A stretch of DNA of 64,000 nucleotides. It comes from Pedobacter sp. PLR (GTDB taxonomy: Bacteria; Bacteroidota; Bacteroidia; Sphingobacteriales; Sphingobacteriaceae). The notes beneath the pieces were generated by a model. It ran no database searches and had not been told where the DNA came from. It saw nothing but the letters and a program-made list of their open reading frames with translations. This document shows, in pieces, positions 43,730 to 53,410 of the stretch (position 1 is the first letter of the stretch; each line of letters begins with the position of its first letter). The position numbers were made by a program, and so were the translations under genes. The stretch covers positions 496,001-560,000 of the forward strand of contig NZ_JAPIVQ010000003.1 of assembly GCF_026239675.1 (NCBI RefSeq), given 5' to 3'.

Positions 43730-43790
43730 CATTCCTGTTTTCCGGGTTCTTTTAGGACCGGTCTGATTGTAGACGGTCGAAATTACCGGG

Positions 43791-45566
43791 TTAGTTTACC
43801 GTGATTTCAAATGGCATTCTGGCCTGTATACCAGATTTTGAAATCGCAGTTTTAATTTGCTGATAAAGCAGGTAGTTGGCACCTAGCTCCTGTTTAGCAT
43901 AATAGGTTTTTATTTTATCGGTAGAGTTTTCCAGTAAAGCTTTGATCGGGTCAATCATTTCCGGATATTCTACAATTCTGTAGTCTGTAATTTTCGCTTT
44001 TTTAGCAGCGGCTTTAATGGCATCTTCGAAGCTACCTGTTCTATCGGCAAGGCCAATTTTAACGGCATCAGTTCCAACCCATACACGGCCACCTGCAATG
44101 CTGTCGATATAAGCTTTACTTTTCTTACGGCCATTTGCTACCCGGGTGATAAAGCTATCGTACACATGGTTTACGCCGTTCTGAACGATCAGTCGTTCTC
44201 CGGCAGTCATTGGACGGACGGTACTCATGATGTCTGCATATTGTCCTGTTTTTACGCCGTCAAATGTAATTCCAAGCTCTTTGTTCATTAACTTCTGGAA
44301 GTTAGGAATAATGCCAAATACGCCGATAGAGCCGGTAATGGTATTCGGTTGTACAAAGATAGAATCGGCAGCACAGGCGATATAATATCCGCCGGATGCG
44401 GCTACATTACCAAAAGAAGCGATCACTGGTTTCACTTTTTTGGTCAGGATAACCTCTCTCCAGATCACATCCGAAGCAAGTGCACTACCACCTGGTGAGT
44501 TTACCCTTAATACAATGGCTTTAATACTAGTGTCCGTTCTGGCTTTTCTGATTGCTCTGGAAATTCTTTCCGAACCGATCTGGTCATTGTCTCCTTCGCC
44601 ACCCATAATATCGCCATTGGCATAGATTACTGCGACTTTAGTTCTGTTGGTATTTCCTTTGCTGCCCATAACGACGTTTTTCGCATAGTCATTGATGGAA
44701 ATGGTGTTTAGGTTTTTGTTTTTGCTGATTCCACTAAGCGATTTTAACTCGTCAATGATTTCATCTTTATACTTTAAGCCATCTGCCATTTTATACTTTA
44801 CAGCATCGTTTGGTTGTTGGATTTTATACTGGTTGGCAATCTGAAACAGACTGTCTTTAGGGATGTTTCTGCTTTTTGAAATATCGTTTAGGAAGGTCGC
44901 ATATAGTCCGTTTACATAAGCGGTTACCTGCTCACGGTTTTTATCACTCATTTTAGTATCAATGAAAGGCTCTACAGCACTTTTATAGGTACCTACACGG
45001 ATGATCTGAGCTTCAATACCCAATTTATCTAATGCACCTTTAAAGAAGGCTGATTGTGAGCTTAATCCTTTGAATTCTAATGCGCCTTCCGGATTGATGT
45101 ATACTTTATCCGCCACTGAAGCTAAATAATAAGCACCTTGTGTGTAGACTTCGCTATAGGCGATGATTTTCTTTTTACTGGTTTTAAAGTCGATCAGGGC
45201 TTCTCTGATTTCTCTCATATTGGCATAACCAGCATTTGGAGAGGAAACACTCAGGTAAATACATTTGATGTTATCGTCGTATTTAGCCGATTTCAGGGCT
45301 TTAATGACGTCCGTAAAACCGATTGTTTTTTTACCATCATTGCCAAAGACAGGCAAGTCAGCTAGCGGATCGCTATAAGTACGTTCGGTAATGGCCTGAT
45401 CCAGGTTGAGGTAGAGTACAGAGTCATTGTCGACAGCCACCGTTTTATCTTCACCGAGAGAAGAGACGATACCTACGATAATTGCGATGAATAAGATGAA
45501 AAACACCCCCACCGATAAAATAACTCCTACAACAGTTGCAAAAACATACTTAAAAAATTCTTTCAT
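43791..45566 (-). CDS. sppA: Signal peptide peptidase SppA, 67-kDa type
   Basis: 591 residues with one N-terminal membrane anchor (about 10-35) and two tandem ClpP-like peptidase_S49 domains. The catalytic dyad is K195 (GTYKSAVEPF) and S391 (NVAASGGYYIA). It degrades cleaved signal peptides at the membrane. The two-domain layout matches the E. coli type. Divergent from folK across 58 bases. Confidence 0.94.
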   Translation of the reverse strand: MKEFFKYVFATVVGVILSVGVFFILFIAIIVGIVSSLGEDKTVAVDNDSVLYLNLDQAITERTYSDPLADLPVFGNDGKKTIGFTDVIKALKSAKYDDNIKCIYLSVSSPNAGYANMREIREALIDFKTSKKKIIAYSEVYTQGAYYLASVADKVYINPEGALEFKGLSSQSAFFKGALDKLGIEAQIIRVGTYKSAVEPFIDTKMSDKNREQVTAYVNGLYATFLNDISKSRNIPKDSLFQIANQYKIQQPNDAVKYKMADGLKYKDEIIDELKSLSGISKNKNLNTISINDYAKNVVMGSKGNTNRTKVAVIYANGDIMGGEGDNDQIGSERISRAIRKARTDTSIKAIVLRVNSPGGSALASDVIWREVILTKKVKPVIASFGNVAASGGYYIACAADSIFVQPNTITGSIGVFGIIPNFQKLMNKELGITFDGVKTGQYADIMSTVRPMTAGERLIVQNGVNHVYDSFITRVANGRKKSKAYIDSIAGGRVWVGTDAVKIGLADRTGSFEDAIKAAAKKAKITDYRIVEYPEMIDPIKALLENSTDKIKTYYAKQELGANYLLYQQIKTAISKSGIQARMPFEITVN

Positions 45567-45624
45567 TTGCTGGTTAAATATTTAATTTGTAAATAAAGGT
45601 AGAAAAAATGCCTGACGGTTTTAT

Positions 45625-46119
45625 ATGGAGTTGGATAGTAAAAATGTTTATTTGTTACTGGGCAGTAATTTAGGTGATCGGGAAGAGCTGCTGAATGATG
45701 CTGTTGCGCAGATTGGAAAAAAGGTAGGTGAGGTGTTTGCACAATCTTCATTTTATGAGACTGCGGCCTGGGGTAAAACCGACCAGCCTTCTTTTATAAA
45801 CCTGGCAGTAGGGCTGAAAACCGGACTGAGCCCTTTGGAAGTTTTGAAGGCCGTATTGGGTATTGAAGCGGAATTGGGGAGAGTAAGGAAAGAAAAATGG
45901 GGTGCCCGCCTGATGGATATTGATGTGATGTTTTATGGAGATGAAATTGTAGATATGGGAGAAGAACTTCAAATTCCACATCCTCAGATGCAGTACCGAA
46001 AATTCGTATTGGTTCCCCTGGCGGAGATTGCAGGAGGGTTAATTCACCCTGTTATCGGGAAGCGTGTATCAGAAATATTAGCTATATTAGAGGATAATTT
46101 AACTGTAACAAAAATTTAA
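45625..46119 (+). CDS. folK: 2-amino-4-hydroxy-6-hydroxymethyldihydropteridine diphosphokinase
   Basis: 164 residues. It transfers pyrophosphate from ATP to the pterin in folate synthesis. Motifs: LLLGSNLGDREELL, FYETAAWGKTDQP, and the active-site RLMDIDVMFYGDE with LQIPHPQMQYRKFVLVPL. ATG at 45625; an earlier ATG at 45608 is out of frame. Confidence 0.95.
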   Translation: MELDSKNVYLLLGSNLGDREELLNDAVAQIGKKVGEVFAQSSFYETAAWGKTDQPSFINLAVGLKTGLSPLEVLKAVLGIEAELGRVRKEKWGARLMDIDVMFYGDEIVDMGEELQIPHPQMQYRKFVLVPLAEIAGGLIHPVIGKRVSEILAILEDNLTVTKI

Positions 46120-46124
46120 TTTAT

Positions 46125-46132
46125 TAGATTTG
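46125..46132 (+). promoter_or_regulatory. Promoter -7 box TAGATTTG four bases before the Hpt gene
   Basis: Exact TAnnTTTG match, with TTTG between it and the ATG at 46137. It suggests a leaderless Hpt transcript independent of folK. Confidence 0.5.
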
Positions 46133-46136
46133 TTTG

Positions 46137-46514
46137 ATGATCGACCCGAATAAGAACAACGAACCACTTGACCTGACGTACCTGAAGGATATGTCAGGGG
46201 ATAGCGCCGAATTTATTATAGAAATGTTAGACCTTTTTAAGTCGCAGACGCCTACTTATGTAGCGGATTTAGGCAAGGCCATAGCAGACGAAGATTGGGC
46301 AAGAGCATCGAGCTGTGCGCATAAAATCAAACCTACGTTTGCTTACGTTGGACGGGAAGATGCGAAAGATCATATGCAGATGATGGAAAGAAATGCCAGG
46401 GAGCTGAATAATATTTCAGAATTGCCACAGGCATTTAACGAGCTTTGCGATTTTGCGGTAGTCTTATACAGACAACTGGATGAAGCTAAAGCCGATCTTA
46501 AGAAACGGCTTTAA
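46137..46514 (+). CDS. Hpt (histidine phosphotransfer) domain protein
   Basis: 125 residues, a single helical Hpt domain with the phospho-accepting H62 in CAHKIKPTF; Pro replaces the usual Gly after the Lys. It should shuttle phosphate between a hybrid kinase and a response regulator; neither partner is next to it. The SixA-like phosphatase of the window acts on such histidines in other bacteria. Its 3' end overlaps the convergent pssA by 17 bases. Confidence 0.88.
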   Translation: MIDPNKNNEPLDLTYLKDMSGDSAEFIIEMLDLFKSQTPTYVADLGKAIADEDWARASSCAHKIKPTFAYVGREDAKDHMQMMERNARELNNISELPQAFNELCDFAVVLYRQLDEAKADLKKRL

Positions 46515-47214
46515 CTTTTGTCGTTCTATTCTCAATAATGGATAGAACGATATACAATACCAAAATAAGTGGGATCGCCACAAATTTAAAGATCAGTAAT
46601 AATAATATGGAAGCGATAATAAGGGTATACCTGAAGGTGTTTTCAGCGAAGCCGAAGCTTTTAAATTTTAAAGCGATCAGGGTAATCTCACTGACTAGTA
46701 AATAGCATGCCAGGGGAATAAAAGCCAGGTATAGCAATACGGTAGTGGTAGAACTGTCGAAATAAAACACATCACTTTCATAGATAAAAGGAACAGATGC
46801 GATCACTGCGGAGATAGCCGGAGTGGGCACGCCTATAAATTTATCAGTTTGCCTGGTATCCAGATTGAACTTCGCCAGCCGGTAGGCAGAAAATACTGCG
46901 ATAAAAAAGGCTAAGTAAGAAAGGATAGGGAAGGCTTCATATCCGAAAAATGATTTTGGTGCCATGTGGAACAGGATCACTGATGGCAATACGCCAAAGC
47001 TCACCATATCTGCCAAAGAATCCAGTTCTTTGCCCATAGGCCCGCTCACCTTTAACAGGCGTGCGGCAAAACCATCAAAAAAATCGATGAACAGGGAGAT
47101 CAGGATACACAGGGCAGCCGATCTTAAATCCTGGTTAAATGCGAAAACAATGCCAATACATCCGGTAAACAGGTTAGCGGAGGTAATGGCATTGGGTATC
47201 TGTTTTATGATCAT
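46498..47214 (-). CDS. pssA: CDP-diacylglycerol-serine O-phosphatidyltransferase
   Basis: 238 residues, about seven membrane segments. A complete CDP-alcohol phosphotransferase motif: DFFDGFAARLLKVSGPMGKE followed by LDSLAD. It makes phosphatidylserine, the precursor of phosphatidylethanolamine. Similarity to serine-type enzymes (N-terminal IPNAITSANLFTGCIGI) supports the substrate. It starts six bases after rho and probably shares its transcript. Confidence 0.92.
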   Translation of the reverse strand: MIIKQIPNAITSANLFTGCIGIVFAFNQDLRSAALCILISLFIDFFDGFAARLLKVSGPMGKELDSLADMVSFGVLPSVILFHMAPKSFFGYEAFPILSYLAFFIAVFSAYRLAKFNLDTRQTDKFIGVPTPAISAVIASVPFIYESDVFYFDSSTTTVLLYLAFIPLACYLLVSEITLIALKFKSFGFAENTFRYTLIIASILLLLIFKFVAIPLILVLYIVLSIIENRTTKVKAVS

Positions 47215-47220
47215 TTCAAA

Positions 47221-48900
47221 TTAGCTATTCATAGAAATCAAAAACTCTTCGTTGGTTTTTGTATTTCTGATTTGCTGCTGTACAAACTCCATGGCTTCCT
47301 GAGCGTTCATGTCCGCCAGGTGATTACGTAAGATCCAAACACGTTGTAAAGTGTCTCTATCGTGTAGTAAATCGTCTCTACGTGTACTTGATGCAGTGAT
47401 ATCAATTGCAGGGAAGATACGTTTGTTAGATAATTTACGATCCAACTGTAATTCCATGTTACCGGTACCTTTAAATTCTTCAAAGATTACCTCATCCATT
47501 TTAGATCCTGTATCCGTTAAAGCAGTCGCAAGGATGGTTAATGAACCACCTCTTTCAATGTTACGGGCAGCACCGAAGAAACGTTTAGGTTTGTGTAATG
47601 CGTTGGCATCCACACCACCTGAAAGGATTTTTCCTGAAGCAGGAGCAGTCGTATTGTAAGCTCTGGCTAATCTGGTGATAGAGTCTAATAAGATTACTAC
47701 ATCATGACCACATTCTACCAGACGTTTCGCTTTTTCTAAAACGATGTTGGCAATTTTAACGTGTCTTTCTGCAGGCTCATCAAAAGTAGAAGCAATTACT
47801 TCCGCTCTTACGCTTCTGGCCATATCTGTTACCTCTTCCGGACGCTCATCGATCAATAAAATGATCAGGTATACTTCCGGGTGGTTTTTAGCAATCGCAT
47901 TTGCAACTTCTTTCAGTAAATTGGTTTTACCGGTTTTAGGTTGTGCTACGATCAGACCACGTTGTCCTTTACCGATCGGGGTAAATAAGTCGATGATTCT
48001 GGTCGAGTAGTTATTGCTTTCCGTGAACAGGTTTAATCTTTCTGTAGGGAATAGTGGAGTCAGGTAGTCGAAAGGAACACGATCCCTTACATCAGCAGGT
48101 AAACGTCCGTTGATGGTTTCTACCCTTACCAATGGGAAATATTTCTCGCCTTCTTTTGGAGGACGGATACTTCCTTTAACCGTATCACCGGTTTTCAAAC
48201 CAAATAATTTGATCTGAGATTGAGATACGTAAATATCATCCGGAGAAGACAGGTAGTTATAATCCGCAGATCTTAAGAAACCGTAACCGTCAGGCATAAT
48301 CTCTAATACCCCTTCGTTGGTGATGGTATTGTCGAAATCCAGGTTAGAATAACTGTTTTCGCTTTGTTTCTGATTTGCATGTTGATTAGGCGCTTTCTGT
48401 GGCCTGTTGTCTTCTCTTGGCGGGCGTTGTTTTTTAACTTCCGTTTGCGTATTTGCTGCCGTTTCGGTTTTTACTTCTGCAACAGCTTCTATAGCTGGTG
48501 CTGAGGCTTGTGCCGGAGCGGTTTCAGGAGCGTTAGTAATTTTCTCTTCTGCTACTACCGGGGCCGGAGCCTGCGACTGGGCCTGAGCAGGCTCGTTGTC
48601 GAATAATGCAGCCCTGTTAAAGTTGTTGTTTTTGCTTTCTTCTTCCTCTTTAGGCGTTATTCTGATCCTTTTTCTGGTAGATTTTTCAGCAGAGCTTTCT
48701 TTTACAGCTTTTACTTTTGGCGCTTTTGCAGGTATATCACCTTCAACAGGTGCAACAGTTGGTTGTTGCTCTGTCATTTGAGAGATGATTTCAACCAGTT
48801 CAGCTTTACGTAACTCGTCGGCATTTAGGATACCTTGAGTTTTAGCTATCTCCCGCAATTCGGCGGTGAGCTTTTCATTTAATTCTGTTTTGTTAAACAT
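47221..48900 (-). CDS. rho: Transcription termination factor Rho with long disordered insert
   Basis: 559 residues. An N-terminal Rho_N helix bundle (1-42), then about 145 residues (45-188) rich in Ala, Glu, Pro, Gln, Lys and Asn and surely disordered, then the RNA-binding cold-shock-like domain ([15 protein letters not shown]) and the RecA-like ATPase with Walker A AQPKTGKT (319-326), [13 protein letters not shown], and Q-loop/R-loop regions. It terminates transcription at unstructured C-rich RNA. An insert in Bacteroides Rho has been reported to promote phase separation; whether this one does is unknown. Confidence 0.96.
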   Translation of the reverse strand: MFNKTELNEKLTAELREIAKTQGILNADELRKAELVEIISQMTEQQPTVAPVEGDIPAKAPKVKAVKESSAEKSTRKRIRITPKEEEESKNNNFNRAALFDNEPAQAQSQAPAPVVAEEKITNAPETAPAQASAPAIEAVAEVKTETAANTQTEVKKQRPPREDNRPQKAPNQHANQKQSENSYSNLDFDNTITNEGVLEIMPDGYGFLRSADYNYLSSPDDIYVSQSQIKLFGLKTGDTVKGSIRPPKEGEKYFPLVRVETINGRLPADVRDRVPFDYLTPLFPTERLNLFTESNNYSTRIIDLFTPIGKGQRGLIVAQPKTGKTNLLKEVANAIAKNHPEVYLIILLIDERPEEVTDMARSVRAEVIASTFDEPAERHVKIANIVLEKAKRLVECGHDVVILLDSITRLARAYNTTAPASGKILSGGVDANALHKPKRFFGAARNIERGGSLTILATALTDTGSKMDEVIFEEFKGTGNMELQLDRKLSNKRIFPAIDITASSTRRDDLLHDRDTLQRVWILRNHLADMNAQEAMEFVQQQIRNTKTNEEFLISMNS

Positions 48901-49172
48901 TATATGGGTGTAGAGAATATTTTAAATAAAATTGTTTATCCAATTGAACAGAGCAAAAAATGCATTTATAAAAGATGGTTTGGAACAAAATTTTATGGGA
49001 TTTTCTGGAATGATCAGATAAACTATAGGGAATTATGCCACAATTGTATGTATTTGTAAATTAATCTCCAAGGAAAACTTTAAAATGTTTATAAAAATTA
49101 CATTGAAAAGTTTAAAAACAAGTCTTAAATCCTTGTGAAATTTGGCATCTTTGCACACAAAATTACGCATAG

Positions 49173-50003
49173 ATGAATAAAAAACAGCTATTTGAGCAGA
49201 TCCAGATTAAAAAATCTTTTTTGTGTGTTGGCCTTGATCCGGTATTAGAAAATATCCCTCCGCACCTTCTAAAATACGAAAATCCGGTTTTAGAATTCAA
49301 TAAGCAGATTATTGATGCCACAAAAGATTTGTGTGTGGCTTATAAACCGAACACGGCTTTCTACGAATGCATGGGATTGAAAGGTTGGGAAACATTGATC
49401 AAAACCTGGCAATATATGCCCGAAGATATTTTCAGTATTGCAGATGCAAAAAGAGGAGATATCGGCAATACTTCTGCGATGTATGCGGATGCTTTTTTCA
49501 ATGAGGCAAAGTCGGACATGAGTTTTGACTCGGTTACCGTGGCTCCATACATGGGTAAAGATTCGGTAAGTCCTTTCTTAACTTATAAAGATAAATGGGT
49601 GATTTTGTTGGCACTAACTTCAAATGCTGGTCATAGTGATTTTCAATTGCACCAGACTCCGGAAGGTAAATTGTACGAAGAAGTGATTCGTATTTCTTCT
49701 CAATGGGCAGATAGTGAGCAGTTGATGTATGTTGTCGGTGCAACCAGAGGTTTAGAATTTAAAAACATCAGAAGACTGGCACCAGATAATTTCTTATTGG
49801 TTCCAGGTGTTGGTGCGCAAGGCGGAAGCTTAGCGGACGTTTGTGAATTTGGCTTAAATAAAGAATGTGGTCTATTGGTAAATTCTTCCAGAGGCATCAT
49901 TTATGCGAGTAAAGGCGAAGATTTTGCCGAACGTGCAAGAGAAGAGGCCTTGAAGTTGCAGCAGGAGATGGAAGCAATTCTGTTGACAGCTAAATTGATA
50001 TGA
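49173..50003 (+). CDS. pyrF: Orotidine 5'-phosphate decarboxylase (type 2)
   Basis: 276 residues. It makes UMP from OMP. The active site is [12 protein letters not shown] with D91, K93 and D96; [13 protein letters not shown] and VPGVGAQGG bind phosphate. Its length and motifs fit the longer PyrF2 group. It overlaps the transporter gene by four bases (ATGA). Confidence 0.95.
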   Translation: MNKKQLFEQIQIKKSFLCVGLDPVLENIPPHLLKYENPVLEFNKQIIDATKDLCVAYKPNTAFYECMGLKGWETLIKTWQYMPEDIFSIADAKRGDIGNTSAMYADAFFNEAKSDMSFDSVTVAPYMGKDSVSPFLTYKDKWVILLALTSNAGHSDFQLHQTPEGKLYEEVIRISSQWADSEQLMYVVGATRGLEFKNIRRLAPDNFLLVPGVGAQGGSLADVCEFGLNKECGLLVNSSRGIIYASKGEDFAERAREEALKLQQEMEAILLTAKLI

Positions 50004-50890
50004 CCCAAAAGACTGACTTAAAGCTTATTGGGGCATTATTGGTAGTCGCCATTGTATGGGGGACTACCTATCTCAGTATTCGTGTCGCGGTGGAAACAAT
50101 TCCTGCCTGGTTTGTAGCAGCTATGCGACAAACCATTGCTTCTTTTATTTTGATGATCATTTTGATGAGTCGAAAGGAACTAGCCTGGAAGGGTTGGCCC
50201 TATCTTAGACGACAGATCATGTTGTCTACATTGATGGTAGTGATGGCCAATGGGATGGTTACCGTTGCAGAAGAGACGATTCCCAGCGGATTAACATCCC
50301 TGCTGAATTCCTTAAATCCTTTAGTCGTATTTTTGGCCTGTGTAGCTGTTGGTTTGCAAAAACCAAGCTGGAAAGGGTTTTTAGGTGTAGTTATTGCCTT
50401 TCTCGGGGTTGTTTTTATTTTTAGGGAGGGTATTAGTGAATTGCTGGACCCTAATTATAAAACGGGTATCATGTTTCTTTGTTTCGCGATTAGCGGTTGG
50501 ACAATCGGGACCATTTATACCAAGAAAAACAGCCATAAATCAGATCATATTTTACTGGATCTGTTTTATCAGTTTGCATTTTCGGCGGTTGCCCAGTTTG
50601 CTTTGGCCTTCCTGTTCTCAGGCCCTACATCGGTGAGCAACTGGAGTTTGCATAGTTTACTGGCCGTGGGCTATCTGGCAGTTTTCGGTTCCGTATTTAC
50701 CTTTTTTTGCTACCATTATGCGCTGAAAAGGGTATCTCCTACAGAAGTTTCTATTCTTACTTATTTCAATACGGTAATTGCATTATTCCTGGGTTGGCTG
50801 GTTTTAGACGAGGTCATTACAACGGATATTTTAATTGCAACGGTATTGATTATCGCTGGTGTTTTTATTACTAATTACAGAAGGAAATAA
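50000..50890 (+). CDS. EamA/DMT-family transporter
   Basis: 296 residues, ten membrane segments in two EamA repeats ([19 protein letters not shown] in the first, [21 protein letters not shown] in the second). Probably a metabolite exporter; the substrate is unknown. It is translationally coupled to pyrF. Confidence 0.92.
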   Translation: MTQKTDLKLIGALLVVAIVWGTTYLSIRVAVETIPAWFVAAMRQTIASFILMIILMSRKELAWKGWPYLRRQIMLSTLMVVMANGMVTVAEETIPSGLTSLLNSLNPLVVFLACVAVGLQKPSWKGFLGVVIAFLGVVFIFREGISELLDPNYKTGIMFLCFAISGWTIGTIYTKKNSHKSDHILLDLFYQFAFSAVAQFALAFLFSGPTSVSNWSLHSLLAVGYLAVFGSVFTFFCYHYALKRVSPTEVSILTYFNTVIALFLGWLVLDEVITTDILIATVLIIAGVFITNYRRK

Positions 50891-50941
50891 TTTTGTAATT
50901 TCATGGTGATGATTTAATGCCGAATCATTAAGTTAGACTTC

Positions 50942-52222
50942 ATGAGATTTCCTGAAAGCTTTCTTCATTTTATCTGGCAATTCCGGCTGTTCCAGGCGCT
51001 AAATCTGTTTTGTACCACAGGGGAGTCGCTGAGTATTCAGGCAGTAGGAATGCCAAATAAGAATGCAGGGCCGGATTTTACTCAGGCGAAGCTTAGTATT
51101 GGAGGCCATATCTGGGTTGGGGATGTGGAAATCCACCTGAAGTCTTCCGACTGGTTTTTACATGGTCATCAGGATGATTCTGGTTATGATGCAGTGATTC
51201 TACACGTGGTTTATGAGCATGACCGTCAAATTTACCGAAAGGATGGCAGCGAGATTCCGGTGCTGATCCTGAAAGAGCTGTTCCCCGAAAGTCTTTTAAT
51301 ACATTATGAGGGCCTGGTCAATTCCGTCCATACTTTTCCCTGTGAAAAACTAATTCATGGAATAGATGCAGTGATTGTGAATGGAGTTTTATCCAGAATG
51401 ATGATCACGCGCTTAGCGCAGAAATCTGAACAGGTGTTTGAACATCTGGCAAAAGTGAATGGGGATTGGGAAAGTACATTTTACCATTTTTTAGCCAAAA
51501 GCTTTGGCTTTAAGGTGAATGCGATCCCATTTGAACTTTTAGCCGCTTCTTTGCCTTTGTCGGTGATCAGAAAGCACCTGGATCATCCATTGCAGGTGGA
51601 AGCATTGGTATTTGGGCAAGCCGGTTTTTTATCGGCTACTTTTAAAGATACATATCCCCGGGAATTAAAAAAGGAATATCGATTCCTGCAAAAGAAGTAT
51701 GGTTTGATTCCCATTGGGGTAGCTGCATGGCGGTTCTTAAGGATGCGGCCGCAGAATTTCCCAACGTTAAGGCTGGCCCAGTTCTGCGCTTTATTACTGA
51801 AATCAGATCGTTTGTTTTCTAAGGTGATGGAGCTGGAGGAATTGCCGGAATTAAAGACCTTGCTGCAAAATCTACCTGTTAATCCTTACTGGACTACCCA
51901 TTATCATTTTCATAAGGAGGCAAAAAAGGTGGAGATCCAGCTTGGTACGGGCTCAGTTTTTCATCTGATCATTAATGCGATTTGTCTTTTTGTATCGGCT
52001 TATGGCAAATATTCGGATCAACCGGATTTGATTAACCGCGGCTTGCAGTTGTTAGAGGAAACGCCTGCTGAAAGTAATGTGATCACGAGGTCCTATCAGC
52101 AAGCAGGGGTCCGCATAGATAATGCTTTTTTCTCCCAGGCAGTCCTTCAAATTAATAAATACTATTGTGCTCAGAAAAAATGCTTAAATTGTGGTATCGG
52201 AATCAAGATATTAAACCAATAA
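50942..52222 (+). CDS. DUF2851 family protein
   Basis: 426 residues, soluble. Conserved N-terminal block NAGPDFTQAKLSIGGHIWVGDVEIH and SSDWFLHGHQDD are diagnostic of DUF2851. It ends with a CxxC-like cluster (YYCAQKKCLNCGIGI). The histidine-rich start and the Cys pair suggest metal binding, but the function is unknown. It is followed after one base by a small PspC gene. Confidence 0.88.
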   Translation: MRFPESFLHFIWQFRLFQALNLFCTTGESLSIQAVGMPNKNAGPDFTQAKLSIGGHIWVGDVEIHLKSSDWFLHGHQDDSGYDAVILHVVYEHDRQIYRKDGSEIPVLILKELFPESLLIHYEGLVNSVHTFPCEKLIHGIDAVIVNGVLSRMMITRLAQKSEQVFEHLAKVNGDWESTFYHFLAKSFGFKVNAIPFELLAASLPLSVIRKHLDHPLQVEALVFGQAGFLSATFKDTYPRELKKEYRFLQKKYGLIPIGVAAWRFLRMRPQNFPTLRLAQFCALLLKSDRLFSKVMELEELPELKTLLQNLPVNPYWTTHYHFHKEAKKVEIQLGTGSVFHLIINAICLFVSAYGKYSDQPDLINRGLQLLEETPAESNVITRSYQQAGVRIDNAFFSQAVLQINKYYCAQKKCLNCGIGIKILNQ

Positions 52223-52223
52223 C

Positions 52224-52445
52224 ATGTTCCAACGTATCATTACATTTTTTGAAAAGCAAAGTTTTGGGGTCTGCACTTATCTTGCTGAACGCCTGAATAT
52301 CTCAATCAGCAAAATCAGGTTGTTTTTCATTTACTCTTCCTTTTTAGCGGTAGGCTTTCCTATTATTTTTTACATTCTGGCCGCATTGGTATTGGATGTG
52401 AGACATTATGTGAAAAAAATCAGGTTACGCATCTGGGATGTTTAA
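52224..52445 (+). CDS. PspC-domain membrane protein
   Basis: 73 residues with the PspC pattern: FGVCTYLAERLNISISKIRLFF, then one hydrophobic segment (VGFPIIFYILAALVL) and a basic tail. PspC proteins sense membrane stress in some bacteria. No pspA is nearby, so the role here is open. Convergent with the ankyrin gene, overlapping by four bases. Confidence 0.85.
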   Translation: MFQRIITFFEKQSFGVCTYLAERLNISISKIRLFFIYSSFLAVGFPIIFYILAALVLDVRHYVKKIRLRIWDV

Positions 52446-53092
52446 ACTTTTAGAATAGCCGCGATCTCCGGAAATCCTTTTTCTTCAGCAAGGTCTGTAG
52501 GCAGTTTACCACCTTCCATTCTAATGTCCAGGGGAGCTCCATGTTCCAGTAACAGGATAATAAGTTCTATATTTCCGATTTGCGCAGCTGCGTGTAATGC
52601 GGTTAATCCGGCTTGTTGTTTTGCATTGACATCTGCACCAGCTTCTAAAAGCATTTTGGTAATGGGAAAACTTTTCGCCGCAACAGCAGAGTGAATCGGG
52701 AAGACATTAAATCCATTATTGGCAGGGATATTGGGATCTGCACCTTTAAAAAGTAATAATCTGGTGATTTCCTCATGCCCGAAATAGGCAGCTAGTCCTA
52801 AAGCAGTAAAGCCATCTTTCGAAGTAGAATTGAGCAGGTCTGGTTGCTGCGTCAGTAAGTCATCCGTTTCTTTAAATTTCCCCAATGCACAGGCTTCGAA
52901 AAGCGTAATGTTTTTCGCAAAACCAGCAATGATACCAGCAGTTACCGGCTTCTTATAATAACAAGCGAGTAGTAGTGGCGATATTCCATGACTGGTTTCC
53001 TGGCTGGTTAGTTCCGGATGTTTGTTCAGCAAATCAGCAATCTCTTGTTTTTTGTCTGTTTCTATTAGTGTTTCGAGCTGAGAGATGTCCAT
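52442..53092 (-). CDS. Ankyrin-repeat protein
   Basis: 216 residues, about six ankyrin repeats covering nearly the whole protein (for example DGFTALGLAAYFGHEEITRL and AGLTALHAAAQIGNIELIIL). No signal peptide or catalytic domain. A protein-binding scaffold with unknown partners. A minus-strand terminator lies about 60 bases upstream of its start, which isolates it from anything transcribed further right. Confidence 0.92.
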   Translation of the reverse strand: MDISQLETLIETDKKQEIADLLNKHPELTSQETSHGISPLLLACYYKKPVTAGIIAGFAKNITLFEACALGKFKETDDLLTQQPDLLNSTSKDGFTALGLAAYFGHEEITRLLLFKGADPNIPANNGFNVFPIHSAVAAKSFPITKMLLEAGADVNAKQQAGLTALHAAAQIGNIELIILLLEHGAPLDIRMEGGKLPTDLAEEKGFPEIAAILKV

Positions 53093-53149
53093 TGATCGAT
53101 TTATTTCTTAAAATATGGGAATAAATTAACAAATTTTAAATGACATCAG

Positions 53150-53192
53150 GATAAAAAAAATCCCGCCTGATAAAAATACCGGACGGGATTAA
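53150..53192 (-). terminator. Orphan terminator upstream of the ankyrin gene
   Basis: AATCCCG (53159-53165) and CGGGATT (53184-53190), with an inner CC/GG, form a hairpin followed on the minus strand by eight T. No protein gene lies upstream on that strand before the divergent ftsK, so it should end an unannotated transcript. Confidence 0.75.
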
Positions 53193-53335
53193 CCTTAAAA
53201 CAAAACTTATCTCTAATCAAAATTCAAACGCTACAAGTATGACTATGATGGGGTTATAAGGTTTAACCGGCTACTGAAATCAGTTGATTTCCCCCGATTA
53301 AGCAGGTTAGAATTTTTATTTAATAAGTATACGTT
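53150..53335 (-). ncRNA. Candidate small RNA upstream of the ankyrin gene
   Basis: The minus strand has a TACATTTA box (53336-53343, seven of eight to TAnnTTTG) with a TTG 21 bases upstream, and the orphan terminator about 180 bases downstream. Between them are GAAATCA/TGATTTC and TAACCT/AGGTTA complementary pairs but no credible peptide. Promoter-to-terminator length fits a small regulatory RNA of about 180 nt. The family was not recognised. Confidence 0.4.
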
Positions 53336-53372
53336 TAAATGTATTTATAATAACTTAGTACATACAAGGATA

Positions 53373-53380
53373 TGTTTTAT
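53373..53380 (+). promoter_or_regulatory. Promoter -7 box TATATTTG of ftsK
   Basis: Exact TAnnTTTG match about 30 bases before the ftsK ATG. It lacks the ACTAYTR-N6-TAKWCTTTA element found at the three sulfur-related promoters. Confidence 0.55.
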
Positions 53381-53410
53381 ATTTGTTGTGTATAATATTA
53401 GTCACGAAAA

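Noticed and set aside
49609..49640. Second sigma-54 promoter (TTGGCAC inside pyrF)
   Set aside because: The GC element is not at the required 10-base distance, and the site is inside a coding sequence.
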